DNA from: CAZCTC01 sp964501335
GTDB lineage: Bacteria; Chloroflexota; Anaerolineae; B4-G1; SLSP01
Length of the DNA: 64,000 nt
Assembly (NCBI GenBank): GCA_964501335.1
Contig: CAZCTC010000016.1
Location: 1-64,000 of the forward strand
Direction of reading: 5' to 3'
Shown: piece by piece, positions 1 through 7,745 of the stretch
Layout of the letters: each line of letters begins with the position of its first letter
Numbering within the stretch: position 1 is the first letter of the stretch
Notes under the pieces: generated by a model
Told to the model about the DNA's origin: nothing
Database searches by the model: none
What the model saw: only the letters and a program-made list of their open reading frames with translations
Program-made: the position numbers and the translations under genes

Positions 1-80
1 ATATGAATAAAAATAACTCTCTCCCCCTGCTTCGCACAGCGCGTCGCTTTTTACCTGGAAAGCACCGGTTGCGGAACGTA
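1..80. repeat. Partial dispersed palindrome element (arm only)
   Basis: Reads ATGAATAAAAATAACTCTC, then CTTCGCAC-AGCGCGTCGC, then GCGGAACGT. This is the long arm of the dispersed element seen in reverse orientation elsewhere in the window (compare 20941-21020). Its hairpin would lie just left of the window edge. Confidence 0.7.
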
Positions 81-113
81 AAAAACTGTTTTTGATCTAT
101 CCCAAGGAACGGC

Positions 114-180
114 CTACAGGTCAAAAAAAGCCTGTGTTTTTGCGTGCATTCTTATGCGCACAAAAACATAAATAAAAAAC
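114..180. repeat. Dispersed palindrome element, hairpin 135-168
   Basis: Hairpin of the family: left arm TGTTTTTGCGTGCAT, loop TCTT, right arm ATGCGCACAAAAACA (one C-A mismatch and one G-T pair), preceded by CTACAGGTC and followed by AAATAAAAAAC. The long arm is missing. It directly precedes the ribosome-binding region of the gene at 198. Confidence 0.75.
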
Positions 181-197
181 AATCGAAAGGACCCCCC

Positions 198-647
198 ATG
201 GAATTCCTCACATTTCTGATCAAAGCCAAAATACATGCCTATGCCAGCGGCGGTGAAGGCGGCGAAATCCGTCTGAGCGACGGCAGCAAAGAACTGACCT
301 TCGCGGAAGGCGAATTCAGCTATCGCGATCGTTACTTCGGCTTCAATCCCTTCGCCGGGGAAGAAGTCGTCTGGCAAAACGGTCAGGCCTGCTGGAGCAT
401 GAACTACTACGGCCTGGTCTCCGATCCCACCGCTCCCGCCGGCGAAATCTACCACTTCCTCCAGAAAGCCATGCGCCAGGTACAGGAAGATCGCCCCTTC
501 CGCGGCCCGGCCCTCTTTCAGGAAGGGGACTTCGAATATCGCGACGAAAGCCGGGGCACCTGGGAACAATATATCGGCGTCGAGCGGATCTTCTACCGCG
601 GCCAAGAAGTCTACCGGCTCGATTATCACGGCGGAGTCCTGAAATAG
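198..647 (+). CDS. DUF5680 domain protein
   Basis: A 149-residue soluble protein. The pattern matches DUF5680 as I recall it: an N-terminal FLIKAKIHAYA, a central FAGEEVVWQNG and MNYYG, then EDRPFRGP and a C-terminal YHGG. In that family the domain occurs alone or behind an XRE helix-turn-helix; here it stands alone, so no DNA binding is indicated. Function is unknown. The ATG at 198 follows AAAGGACCCCCC; an in-frame ATG at 144 lies inside the upstream palindrome and is less likely. The next gene starts 2 nt after the stop, so the two are probably cotranscribed. Confidence 0.75.
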   Translation: MEFLTFLIKAKIHAYASGGEGGEIRLSDGSKELTFAEGEFSYRDRYFGFNPFAGEEVVWQNGQACWSMNYYGLVSDPTAPAGEIYHFLQKAMRQVQEDRPFRGPALFQEGDFEYRDESRGTWEQYIGVERIFYRGQEVYRLDYHGGVLK

Positions 648-649
648 CC

Positions 650-1435
650 ATGTACGAACATCATGAAACTTCCATTCTCAACGTCGTGAACCACTTTAAA
701 CAAAATCCTGCGGTCGAGACATTGTTGCTCGCCGGTTCTCTGGCCCACGGATTTGGTGAAGCCGCTTCCGATGTCGATATCCTGATCGTCCTTTCCGAAC
801 CGGCCTATCGAGAACGCCTCACTTATGGGCAGATGCAATTTTTCAGCCAGGAACTCTGCACCTATCCCGAAGGCTATGTCGACGGAAAATATATCAGCCG
901 GGCCTACCTGAATCAGGTTGCCGAAAAAGGTAGCGACCCGGCACGCTTTGCCTTCGAAGGGGCTCAGGTACTTTTCTCCAAAGATCCCACCATCCAGAAT
1001 ACGCTGGCCGCCATTGTCCGTTATCCCCTGGAAGAAAAAGCCGCCCGGATGAAGCGCTTCTATGCCCAGTTTGAAGCCTGGTACTGGTACAGCGGCGAAG
1101 CCTTTAAACGCAACAATCCCTACCTCTTGGGAATGGCGCTGAACAAGGTCGTCCTCTTTGGCGGACGCCTGATCTTAACCCACAATGAGCAACTCTATCC
1201 CTATCACAAATGGTTCCTTAAAGTACTGGAGCAAGCGCCGGAAAAGCCGGAGTCGCTGATGGCCCAAATCACCACACTCTATCAGATTCCCAGCCGCGAA
1301 AATCTCCAAAAGTTCTATGAAACGGTCAAAGGATTTCGAGATTGGGGCCTGCTGGAGGCCGGCTGGTCGGGCCAGTTTATGATCGACAGCGAATTGAACT
1401 GGTTAACCGGCACCACCCCCGTGGACGATCTCTGA
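650..1435 (+). CDS. Nucleotidyltransferase-fold protein
   Basis: A 261-residue protein of the DNA polymerase beta-like nucleotidyltransferase superfamily. The active-site signature GSLAHGF...SDVDILIV (residues about 29-47) supplies the GS motif and the D-x-D metal ligands. The C-terminal half is helical and resembles the substrate-binding part of KNTase/AadA-type proteins (inference). It could adenylylate a small molecule, RNA or protein; no substrate can be read from the sequence. It follows the DUF5680 gene by 2 nt. There is no toxin/antitoxin-like partner (HEPN) beside it. Confidence 0.8.
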   Translation: MYEHHETSILNVVNHFKQNPAVETLLLAGSLAHGFGEAASDVDILIVLSEPAYRERLTYGQMQFFSQELCTYPEGYVDGKYISRAYLNQVAEKGSDPARFAFEGAQVLFSKDPTIQNTLAAIVRYPLEEKAARMKRFYAQFEAWYWYSGEAFKRNNPYLLGMALNKVVLFGGRLILTHNEQLYPYHKWFLKVLEQAPEKPESLMAQITTLYQIPSRENLQKFYETVKGFRDWGLLEAGWSGQFMIDSELNWLTGTTPVDDL

Positions 1436-1436
1436 T

Positions 1437-1478
1437 TTGCCTATTTAACGAAAACGCCTATAATCTCTATTTAGAGAT
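1437..1478 (+). promoter_or_regulatory. Promoter with dyad at start region
   Basis: TTGCCT (1437-1442), a 16-nt spacer and TATAAT (1459-1464) lie just upstream of the lipoprotein gene. A dyad, ATCTCTA-TT-TAGAGAT (1463-1478), overlaps the expected transcription start and could be an operator. Confidence 0.6.
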
Positions 1479-1489
1479 CAAGGAGCGAC

Positions 1490-2443
1490 ATGTTAAACAA
1501 AAAATATTTCACACTTTTCGGTATCGTCTTTAGTTTTGCACTGATTTTCGGGTTGACCGCCTGCACCTGGGAAGAACTCAAGGTCAAAATGCAGTACAAT
1601 CCCGAAGTAGGAGAGACCTATCACGTCTTCATGACCTCCGACCAGGTAATCAGCCAGACTTACGAGGGCCAGAATGTAATCCTGACCCAAACGATCGGCA
1701 TGGGCTACAGCATGGCCGCCGTCGAAAAAGATGAGCAGGGCATCTGGATGGACATCACCTACGATCGTATTGTCTTCAAACAGATAGGGCCGATGGGAGA
1801 AGTCGCCTACGATTCTGACAATCCTCCCGCCGAAGTTCCGGCCCAGGCGCTCGGCTACAAAGCCCTGCTCGGAAACGGCTTCTCCGTCAAAACCGACCCG
1901 GCTGGAAAAATCATTGAAGTCAAAAACTTCGAGGCTTTTATCGACGGCGTTTTGAAAAACCTGAACATCGAAGATGAAAGCACTCTGGAACAGGTTCGGG
2001 CCACCATAGAAAAACAGTACAACGAAGAATCGATCAAAGAAATGGTCGGCAATGCCCTGATCCAATATCCGGAAGGGGAAGTCAAAATCGGCGACAGCTG
2101 GACCTCCCAGATCACCATGACCATCAGCTCCATGGCGCTCTCCCTGCAAAACAACTACGTCCTGAGCGACTACAAAGACAACACCGCGACCATCCAGGTG
2201 ACCTCTCAGATCCTCAACGATCCCAATGCCGCGCCGCTCGATCTGGGAGCCTACCAGATGAAATATGCTCTGGAAGGCTTACAAACCGGTCAAATCACCG
2301 TGGACACCCTGACAGGCTGCTCCATGAATTCTACCATCACGCAGACGATGAGCGGAACCGTCAGCCTGATCATGGGAACCGAAGCCATGACCCTCCCGAT
2401 CACCATCAACGGCGTCACGCACGTCGAAATCGCCAAAAAATAA
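1490..2443 (+). CDS. Lipoprotein, DUF6263-like
   Basis: A 317-residue exported lipoprotein. A hydrophobic signal (residues 5-24) ends in the lipobox GLTAC with Cys at about 25, so the mature protein is probably anchored to the outer face of the membrane. The mature part is rich in beta-strands and contains repeated motifs such as DPAGKIIEVKNFEAFIDGVLK. This layout, including a 'target minus parameter' style Gly-Asp-x-Gly-Lys element, resembles DUF6263 (tentative). SD AAGGAG precedes the ATG. No enzymatic residues are apparent. Confidence 0.7.
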   Translation: MLNKKYFTLFGIVFSFALIFGLTACTWEELKVKMQYNPEVGETYHVFMTSDQVISQTYEGQNVILTQTIGMGYSMAAVEKDEQGIWMDITYDRIVFKQIGPMGEVAYDSDNPPAEVPAQALGYKALLGNGFSVKTDPAGKIIEVKNFEAFIDGVLKNLNIEDESTLEQVRATIEKQYNEESIKEMVGNALIQYPEGEVKIGDSWTSQITMTISSMALSLQNNYVLSDYKDNTATIQVTSQILNDPNAAPLDLGAYQMKYALEGLQTGQITVDTLTGCSMNSTITQTMSGTVSLIMGTEAMTLPITINGVTHVEIAKK

Positions 2444-2459
2444 GCCTGACTTTCAAAAA

Positions 2460-2494
2460 TTTTCGCGCCGCCTCTCATCCAGGCGGCGCGAAAA
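2460..2494. repeat. Isolated palindrome (hairpin without arms)
   Basis: Perfect 14-bp stem TTTTCGCGCCGCCT / AGGCGGCGCGAAAA with a 7-nt loop. It resembles the stem of the dispersed family but lacks the flanking arms. There is no T-tract after it on the plus strand, so an intrinsic terminator role is uncertain. Confidence 0.6.
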
Positions 2495-2506
2495 ATATCA
2501 ATCCGT

Positions 2507-3703
2507 ATGGTTGTCTATCATTCACCTAAAGACTACGTCGATGCCGCCAGTTCACCGGCTACATCGCCGACAGAACTGGCCGGGCTTTCCCGCGCCGACT
2601 ACATTTTCGTCAAAGCAGCCGTCGCAGCAAACCCCGCCACCCCTCACGAAATCCTGTGGCAGCTCCTGCCCCCCCACCTGGAAACCGAAAATGAAATCCA
2701 GATCGGCAAAGCTCTGCTTAAAAATCCCCTCGCCCCGCTGGAACTCCTGCACGAACTGGTCCACCGGCTCTTACCGCTTCAGGAAGTCACCCCCCGCAAC
2801 TGCCCCAAACGGCAATTCGCCCTCGCGTTGACCGCCGATCCGCGCCCGCAACTGGAAATCCTGCAACAGCTTATCGATCCCGCCGGCACGCCCAAACATC
2901 TGCGGGGAGCGATCGCCCATGCGACCTTCCGGCGTGATATCTTGCAGCTACTGACCATGGATCCCAGCGAAAAAGTACGCCGAAAAAGCATCCGGAGGTT
3001 GAACACAATGGCCATCCGTCGATTATTTCTGGCCGGCGGGATTGAAGCAATGCCGGCCCTGGCCCCTCAGTTCGTCTCCCTCGCCGGAGGGAAAGCCGCC
3101 CGCATCGTCATCCTGTTACAGGGAGGCACCGGATCGGAAAAATACCTGCCGCTCTATACCGCTCCCCTGGACGCAGCGGGGGCAATTTACACGGTAGTCA
3201 TGCCGACCGAACAGGGGTACCTGGATCTGGCCGGCGCCATGGATAAAATCCGCCAGGCGACCGGCATTCTCATCGGCGGAGGACACACCCCCACCTACCA
3301 CCGCCTTTACGCCGAAGACCCGCTCGGGCCCTGGCTATACGACCGCTATCAGGCCGGCGTTCCCATCGCCGGACTCTCGGCCGGCGCCTTGATTTCCATC
3401 TCGCCCTGCATTCTGAACTCTGAAGAAATCCCCTTTCAAATCCTCAAAGGCCTGGGCTTCCTGCGCAATCTCATCCTGGGAGTTCATTTCAGCCAGCGGC
3501 CGGAATTACCCTACGTGATAGAAAAAATGGCCAAAACCCACCTCTACCACGGCTGGGGCCTCGACGAACCGGCCTGCGCCGTCTTTGAGGATGAACAATT
3601 CCGGGGAATTTTGGGGCGGGGAGTCTATCAAATCGAAATGACCGATCCCGAGCACCAGGCGCCGACCATCAGAGAGAGAGAAGAGCCCTATCGCCTGTCT
3701 TGA
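2507..3703 (+). CDS. Leucine-rich-variant-like repeats fused to peptidase S51
   Basis: A 398-residue two-part protein. Residues about 1-175 hold degenerate helical repeats of the leucine-rich variant/HEAT kind (VAANPATPHEILWQLL, LLKNPLAPLELLHELV, ALTADPRPQLEILQQL). Residues about 195-398 form a peptidase S51 / cyanophycinase-like fold: strand VILLQGG, then GILIGGGHTPTYHRL, then GLSAGAL with the likely nucleophile Ser near 291. Other members cleave Asp-containing dipeptides or cyanophycin; the substrate here is unknown. There is no signal peptide, so it is cytosolic. The repeat-peptidase fusion is unusual. The stop is followed by a palindrome element and a convergent gene. Confidence 0.75.
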   Translation: MVVYHSPKDYVDAASSPATSPTELAGLSRADYIFVKAAVAANPATPHEILWQLLPPHLETENEIQIGKALLKNPLAPLELLHELVHRLLPLQEVTPRNCPKRQFALALTADPRPQLEILQQLIDPAGTPKHLRGAIAHATFRRDILQLLTMDPSEKVRRKSIRRLNTMAIRRLFLAGGIEAMPALAPQFVSLAGGKAARIVILLQGGTGSEKYLPLYTAPLDAAGAIYTVVMPTEQGYLDLAGAMDKIRQATGILIGGGHTPTYHRLYAEDPLGPWLYDRYQAGVPIAGLSAGALISISPCILNSEEIPFQILKGLGFLRNLILGVHFSQRPELPYVIEKMAKTHLYHGWGLDEPACAVFEDEQFRGILGRGVYQIEMTDPEHQAPTIREREEPYRLS

Positions 3704-3733
3704 AAATGGGCCTTTATGCAGGGCCTCGGCCTT

Positions 3734-3867
3734 GTAGCGCCCCGCAAATGGTCCTTTCCCTGTAAGAAGCACCGCGCGGGATGGGGAGAGAGTTTTTTGT
3801 TTATATTTTCGGCGGCTTCAGAAAGCCGCCGAAAATATGTTTTTTTCCAGACTAACCGCACAGGTCG
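3734..3867. repeat. Dispersed palindrome element, hairpin 3803-3838
   Basis: Forward copy: a GCGCCCCGCAAATGG arm, then GCGCGGGATGGGGAGAGAG, then the perfect 16-bp hairpin ATATTTTCGGCGGCTT / complement with loop CAGA, then CTAACCGCACAGGTCG. It lies in the 300-nt gap between convergent genes. Confidence 0.9.
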
Positions 3868-3918
3868 AAAAAATTTTAACGCAGCAGATCGAAAATGTTG
3901 TAAACAGCCCCAAAAAGG

Positions 3919-3983
3919 AGAGACGCAGAGAAAAATCAATCTTCCTCTGCGTCTCTTTGCGTTCTCTGCGTCTCCGCGTTAAA
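3919..3983. repeat. GCAGAG-type inverted repeat
   Basis: AGAGACGCAGAG (3919-3930) is perfectly inverted at 3945-3956, followed by further CTCTGCGTCTC units and the duplicated TACGTTTTACGTTTTACG. Same style as 32260-32305. Confidence 0.7.
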
Positions 3984-4003
3984 TACGTTTTACGTTTTAC
4001 GTC

Positions 4004-5329
4004 TCAATCGCACATCGTCCAGGCCGGTGAAATCGCATTGGCCTGCAGACAATAATCATGCAGCCCCAAATCCGTCCCGCCGACATAATCCACAATCGAA
4101 GTTCCCACCCAGGTAAACTTGCTGTCATACCGACCGGTCGGGACGCTGCGCCAGTATTGCCAGCTACCGTTGCAGTCAGGATAGAAATACTCCCGAATAT
4201 AGCCGACCGGCCCCCACATTTCCGCAATCCAGTCATACGCACAGAGCGGCTTCACATAGAGATAAGCCCGCGGCTCTACCGTCACACTCTGCACATTGCT
4301 CCAGGCATACGGTTCCCCGCTGGAATGGACCCGCACCCGCCAGTAATAAACGCCGGGCGTACGATCGAAACGGCTGAACGAAGTGCCCCAGCTTTGAAAA
4401 GTTTGCGCATTGCTGAAATCCGCCGCAGTGGCCAATTGCAAATCATACCCGTCGGATATCAGACCGAGCGATTTCCAGCTCAATCCATAACTGCCGTCGC
4501 CGTCCGAATTGCTGATGGGATTTAAATAAACGCTCGGCGGCGCATTCCGTACCACAATCGGCAAATGCGTCGGCAGTCCCACACTTAAAGTAAAATAGCC
4601 CACCGCAGTCAGCTCACCTGAATCCTGGACCACTACGCCAATCAAATAACGTCCCTGCATTCCCATCACCGGCGAGAACTGCACATAATGATAACCTTCA
4701 ATTTCGGTAATCACGGCATTCAGACTGATCGATGTCGAAGGATCGATCGAAAAATTCCAATTCGTGGTGTAATAATCCTCAGCATCGGAGAGGTAATTCT
4801 CCAACGCCACCGGAGTTCCTGGAGTGCGATACATATAGGAAGAAGAACCGCCCCTCCCCCACAAAGGATAAGGCAAAGCATCATAGCCCGAACTGAAATC
4901 CACTTCCGGCGGAGTATTCAAGCGGATCGTCCACGTCGCCTCATCCTGGACACTCCCGTCGCTTACTGTGACATGAATATAATCCATCGTCCCGGACCCT
5001 CCCGAAATCCCTGTAAAAGAATACGTATGAGGGCCGGTTCGGGTATAAGTCATAATGTCCAGCGAGCTGTAATGCGTAACCGTATAAACCAGATTGTTCT
5101 TGTTTCCCAGATAACCGGTGTAATTCCAAAGATCAACCCCCCGAACCTGTCCCGTACCCAGTTGAAAAGTGGGTAGGGAAAGGTCGATCGTATAAACAGA
5201 AGCTTCGGCAGGCGGTTCAACCGGAGGGGGCTCAGATTGCGCTAAAGCCAGATTGGTAAAGAGAAACAGGGTCCCAAACAACACCAGACAAACAGAAAAC
5301 CACGGAGCCAGTTTAAAAAATTTACGCAT
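4004..5329 (-). CDS. Secreted beta-sandwich protein with LPIVVRN motif
   Basis: About 441 residues. An N-terminal signal (KFFKLAPWFSVCLVLFGTLFLFTNLALAQ) predicts export. The body looks like two cadherin/Ig-like beta domains (TVSDGSVQDEATWTIRLN; VVVQDSGELTAVGYFTLSV), then the linker THLPIVVRN, then a fibronectin-III-like segment (YYWRVRVHSSGEPYAWSNVQSVTV) and a Cys-containing tail. It is probably surface exposed with a binding or structural role; no catalytic motif is seen. An ATG 9 nt upstream (5338) is too close to the SD TAAGGAG, so the start at 5329 is preferred. A GAACA-N2-TGTTC palindrome overlaps its promoter. Confidence 0.75.
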   Translation of the reverse strand: MRKFFKLAPWFSVCLVLFGTLFLFTNLALAQSEPPPVEPPAEASVYTIDLSLPTFQLGTGQVRGVDLWNYTGYLGNKNNLVYTVTHYSSLDIMTYTRTGPHTYSFTGISGGSGTMDYIHVTVSDGSVQDEATWTIRLNTPPEVDFSSGYDALPYPLWGRGGSSSYMYRTPGTPVALENYLSDAEDYYTTNWNFSIDPSTSISLNAVITEIEGYHYVQFSPVMGMQGRYLIGVVVQDSGELTAVGYFTLSVGLPTHLPIVVRNAPPSVYLNPISNSDGDGSYGLSWKSLGLISDGYDLQLATAADFSNAQTFQSWGTSFSRFDRTPGVYYWRVRVHSSGEPYAWSNVQSVTVEPRAYLYVKPLCAYDWIAEMWGPVGYIREYFYPDCNGSWQYWRSVPTGRYDSKFTWVGTSIVDYVGGTDLGLHDYCLQANAISPAWTMCD

Positions 5330-5366
5330 ATGTATCATTCTCCTTAGATCTCTGGGGTTTCCCGCG

Positions 5367-5412
5367 CGGATCTACAGTATAACACGTTTTTGAAATAGAA
5401 CAAGTGTTCTAT
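5367..5412 (-). promoter_or_regulatory. Promoter with GAACA-N2-TGTTC operator
   Basis: On the minus strand, -10 TATACT lies 16 nt after TTGTTC. The near-perfect palindrome ATAGAACAAGTGTTCTAT (5395-5412) covers the -35 region of the secreted-protein gene ending at 4004. The same motif recurs at 26651-26668. It matches the Gram-positive SOS box pattern GAAC-N4-GTTC, but another regulator is possible. Confidence 0.6.
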
Positions 5413-5501
5413 GGAATTTTGTATTTTCCCGCTTGCCAATCCACGCAATTGAAGCAAAATGTAACCCCAATGCATCTTAGAAAACACAGAAGGTAAAAAC
5501 C

Positions 5502-6503
5502 ATGAGTAAACGCTCCTCTCAAAACGGTTCTCTGCCCTTTGACCCCAAAGCCGGCGGCGCAATTCTGGTTATCATCGCCATCCTGATCCTGCTCGTCAAC
5601 GCCTGCCTTTCATCCCAGGGCAGCCCCCTGCCGCCGGAACTCGTCGGCATGGCCGAAGAAATCGTCACCGCCTCGGCCTCCGAAGATGAATACAGCCAGC
5701 CTCAATACGATCCCGAAGCCACACCGACCCGCCGGCCCCGGCGCACCCCCACCCCGGAATTCGCCGACGTGACCGAAGAGGTGACCGAAGAATCCACCGA
5801 AGAAACGACCGTCGATGCCGATTTCGATTATTATGTGCTGGCTTTGAGCTGGCAACCGGCCTTCTGTGAAAGCAAACCCGACAAAGAAGAATGTCAGACC
5901 CAGACCGAACGCCGTTACGACGCCACCAATTTCGTCCTGCATGGACTCTGGCCCAATCTCCAGGGTGACGACGAACACACCTTCGGCTATTGCAATGTCT
6001 CCCGCAGCATCATCCGCCAGGACCAGAACAGCGACTGGTGCGACATGCCCGACATCGACCTCTCCGAAAAAGTCTTCCAGGACCTCAGTAAATATATGCC
6101 CGGCTCCGGCTCCTGTCTGCAAAATCACGAATGGTACAAACATGGCACCTGTAGCGGAATGTCGGCCGATGCTTACTACAAACTGGCCAACGCCCTGGTG
6201 AAACGCTTTAACGACAGCGACTTCAACCAATATGTAGCGCAACAGGTCGGCCGTCAGGTCTCCCGCCGCGATCTGCTCGCCCGCTTCACCGATGAATTCG
6301 GCGCCGACGCCGACAACTACCTCTCCCTGCGCTGCACCAAAGTCGACGGCGACAGCCTGCTCACCGAAATCCAGATCGCCCTGCGCGCCGACCTGACCCG
6401 GGCCGACGACATCTCCAATCTCTTCCCCGATGAAGATGTGCCGACCCAGGGCAACTGCCCGCAACAATTCCAGATCGACAGAGCCGGCCTGAACAACCAC
6501 TAG
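5502..6503 (+). CDS. Exported RNase T2 family ribonuclease
   Basis: A 333-residue protein. An N-terminal membrane segment (GGAILVIIAILILLVNACL, about 18-36) may be an anchor or lipoprotein signal. A low-complexity Thr/Glu/Pro linker follows (TPTRRPRRTPTPE; TEEVTEESTEETT). The catalytic domain begins near 107. Both RNase T2 active-site boxes are present: CAS I LHGLWPN and CAS II HEWYKHGTCS, supplying His, Glu, Lys and His. RNase T2 enzymes cut single-stranded RNA through 2',3'-cyclic phosphates outside the cytoplasm. Paired Cys residues suggest disulfides. The MFS gene starts 3 nt after the stop, which suggests coexpression and possible nutrient scavenging (inference). Confidence 0.93.
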   Translation: MSKRSSQNGSLPFDPKAGGAILVIIAILILLVNACLSSQGSPLPPELVGMAEEIVTASASEDEYSQPQYDPEATPTRRPRRTPTPEFADVTEEVTEESTEETTVDADFDYYVLALSWQPAFCESKPDKEECQTQTERRYDATNFVLHGLWPNLQGDDEHTFGYCNVSRSIIRQDQNSDWCDMPDIDLSEKVFQDLSKYMPGSGSCLQNHEWYKHGTCSGMSADAYYKLANALVKRFNDSDFNQYVAQQVGRQVSRRDLLARFTDEFGADADNYLSLRCTKVDGDSLLTEIQIALRADLTRADDISNLFPDEDVPTQGNCPQQFQIDRAGLNNH

Positions 6504-6506
6504 CCT

Positions 6507-7745
6507 ATGAAAATATCATCACGCTTTCGCCTCTCCATGTTCGCCGCGATCTATGTGGTTCAGGGGATCGGGCTCGCCTACTTCCAGAGCTTCCAAAAAC
6601 CTTACCTGAACAGCCTGGGCGTCTCCGCCGGAAATATCGGATTGTTGACCTTTATCCTCTACCTGCCCTTTATCATCAAGATCTTCATCGGCATGCTCAG
6701 CGATAAGGTCAACCTGTTCGGCTATGGCCACCGCAAACCCTACATCGTCCTGGGGCTGATCCTGGCCGCCGTCTCCTTCAGCGGCGCGGCCCTGGCTCTG
6801 CCCGATTCCAATTATGGACTCTACACCCTGCTGATCACGCTGGGCTCCCTGGGCGTGACGATCTTCGATTCGATCGCCGACGGACTCGCCATCGATATCA
6901 CGCCCTCCCAGGAAATCGGCAAAGTGCAGGGCGTGATGGTCGGAGGGCGCGCCAGCGCCGTCGTTCTCCTCTCGCTGATCTTCGGCTATCTGATCCAGCG
7001 TACCGGCTATCGCCCCATCTTCCCCATCATCGGCCTCAGCATGCTCATCCCCTTGATCTGGGTGCTGCGGGTGAAAGAGCCGCCGCGCACAAACTCCGAC
7101 CGGGCCTTCCAGTGGAGCGCCTTCCGTTCTCTGGGACAGCCGCGCTTTCTCATCTTCGCTCTCTATGCCGTCGTCTACTCGTTAGGCTCCTTCGGAACGG
7201 AAGGCCTGGTGACCTATTTCATGAGCAAAGGTTTCCACGCCTCCGAAATCGCCATCGGCCAATACGGCGCCCTGCGCGGCGCCGGAGCCATCGTCGGCGC
7301 GATCGGCGGCGGCTATCTGATCGACCGGATGGGCCGGCGCAAAGGAGCCTTCGCCGCCGTCGTCATGATCTCCCTCGGCGCCACCGCAATCGGGCTGGCA
7401 CCCTCACTCAATGTGATCCTGGGACTGGGATTGCTCTGGGGCATGGCCTGGGCTTTTCAAGAAACGATCTTCTTCTCCCTGGCCATGGAAATCGCCGACG
7501 GCCGCATCGCCGCCTCGATGTTCGCCATCATGATGAGTATCTCCAACCTGGGCTCAGCCCTGGCCGACAGCTCCGCCGCCGCCCTGAGCGACACCCTGGG
7601 ATTCACGATCGTCTTTCTTCTCCTGGCCGGAATCAATCTGGTCACGTTGCCGGTTCTGGAACAACTTTTCAAAGTTGCCCCGGAAATCGCTCAACTCAAA
7701 GCCCAATCTCTGAAAATGGAGCCCCTCAATGAAACATCCGGTTGA
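6507..7745 (+). CDS. MFS transporter
   Basis: A 412-residue integral membrane protein with about 12 hydrophobic segments in two halves of six. The MFS signature GMLSDKVNLFGYGHRKPYI lies in loop 2-3 and is echoed by GGYLIDRMGRRKGAF in the second half. The substrate cannot be read; loop 2-3 is reminiscent of sugar-cation symporters and AmpG-like permeases. It starts 3 nt after the RNase T2 stop and overlaps the next gene by 17 nt, so the three genes probably form an operon and the transporter may take up products of the neighbouring hydrolases (inference). Confidence 0.9.
   Translation: MKISSRFRLSMFAAIYVVQGIGLAYFQSFQKPYLNSLGVSAGNIGLLTFILYLPFIIKIFIGMLSDKVNLFGYGHRKPYIVLGLILAAVSFSGAALALPDSNYGLYTLLITLGSLGVTIFDSIADGLAIDITPSQEIGKVQGVMVGGRASAVVLLSLIFGYLIQRTGYRPIFPIIGLSMLIPLIWVLRVKEPPRTNSDRAFQWSAFRSLGQPRFLIFALYAVVYSLGSFGTEGLVTYFMSKGFHASEIAIGQYGALRGAGAIVGAIGGGYLIDRMGRRKGAFAAVVMISLGATAIGLAPSLNVILGLGLLWGMAWAFQETIFFSLAMEIADGRIAASMFAIMMSISNLGSALADSSAAALSDTLGFTIVFLLLAGINLVTLPVLEQLFKVAPEIAQLKAQSLKMEPLNETSG

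Noticed and set aside
650..1435. MNT-HEPN toxin-antitoxin pair
   Set aside because: The neighbour is a DUF5680 protein without HEPN features and the nucleotidyltransferase is longer than MNT antitoxins.
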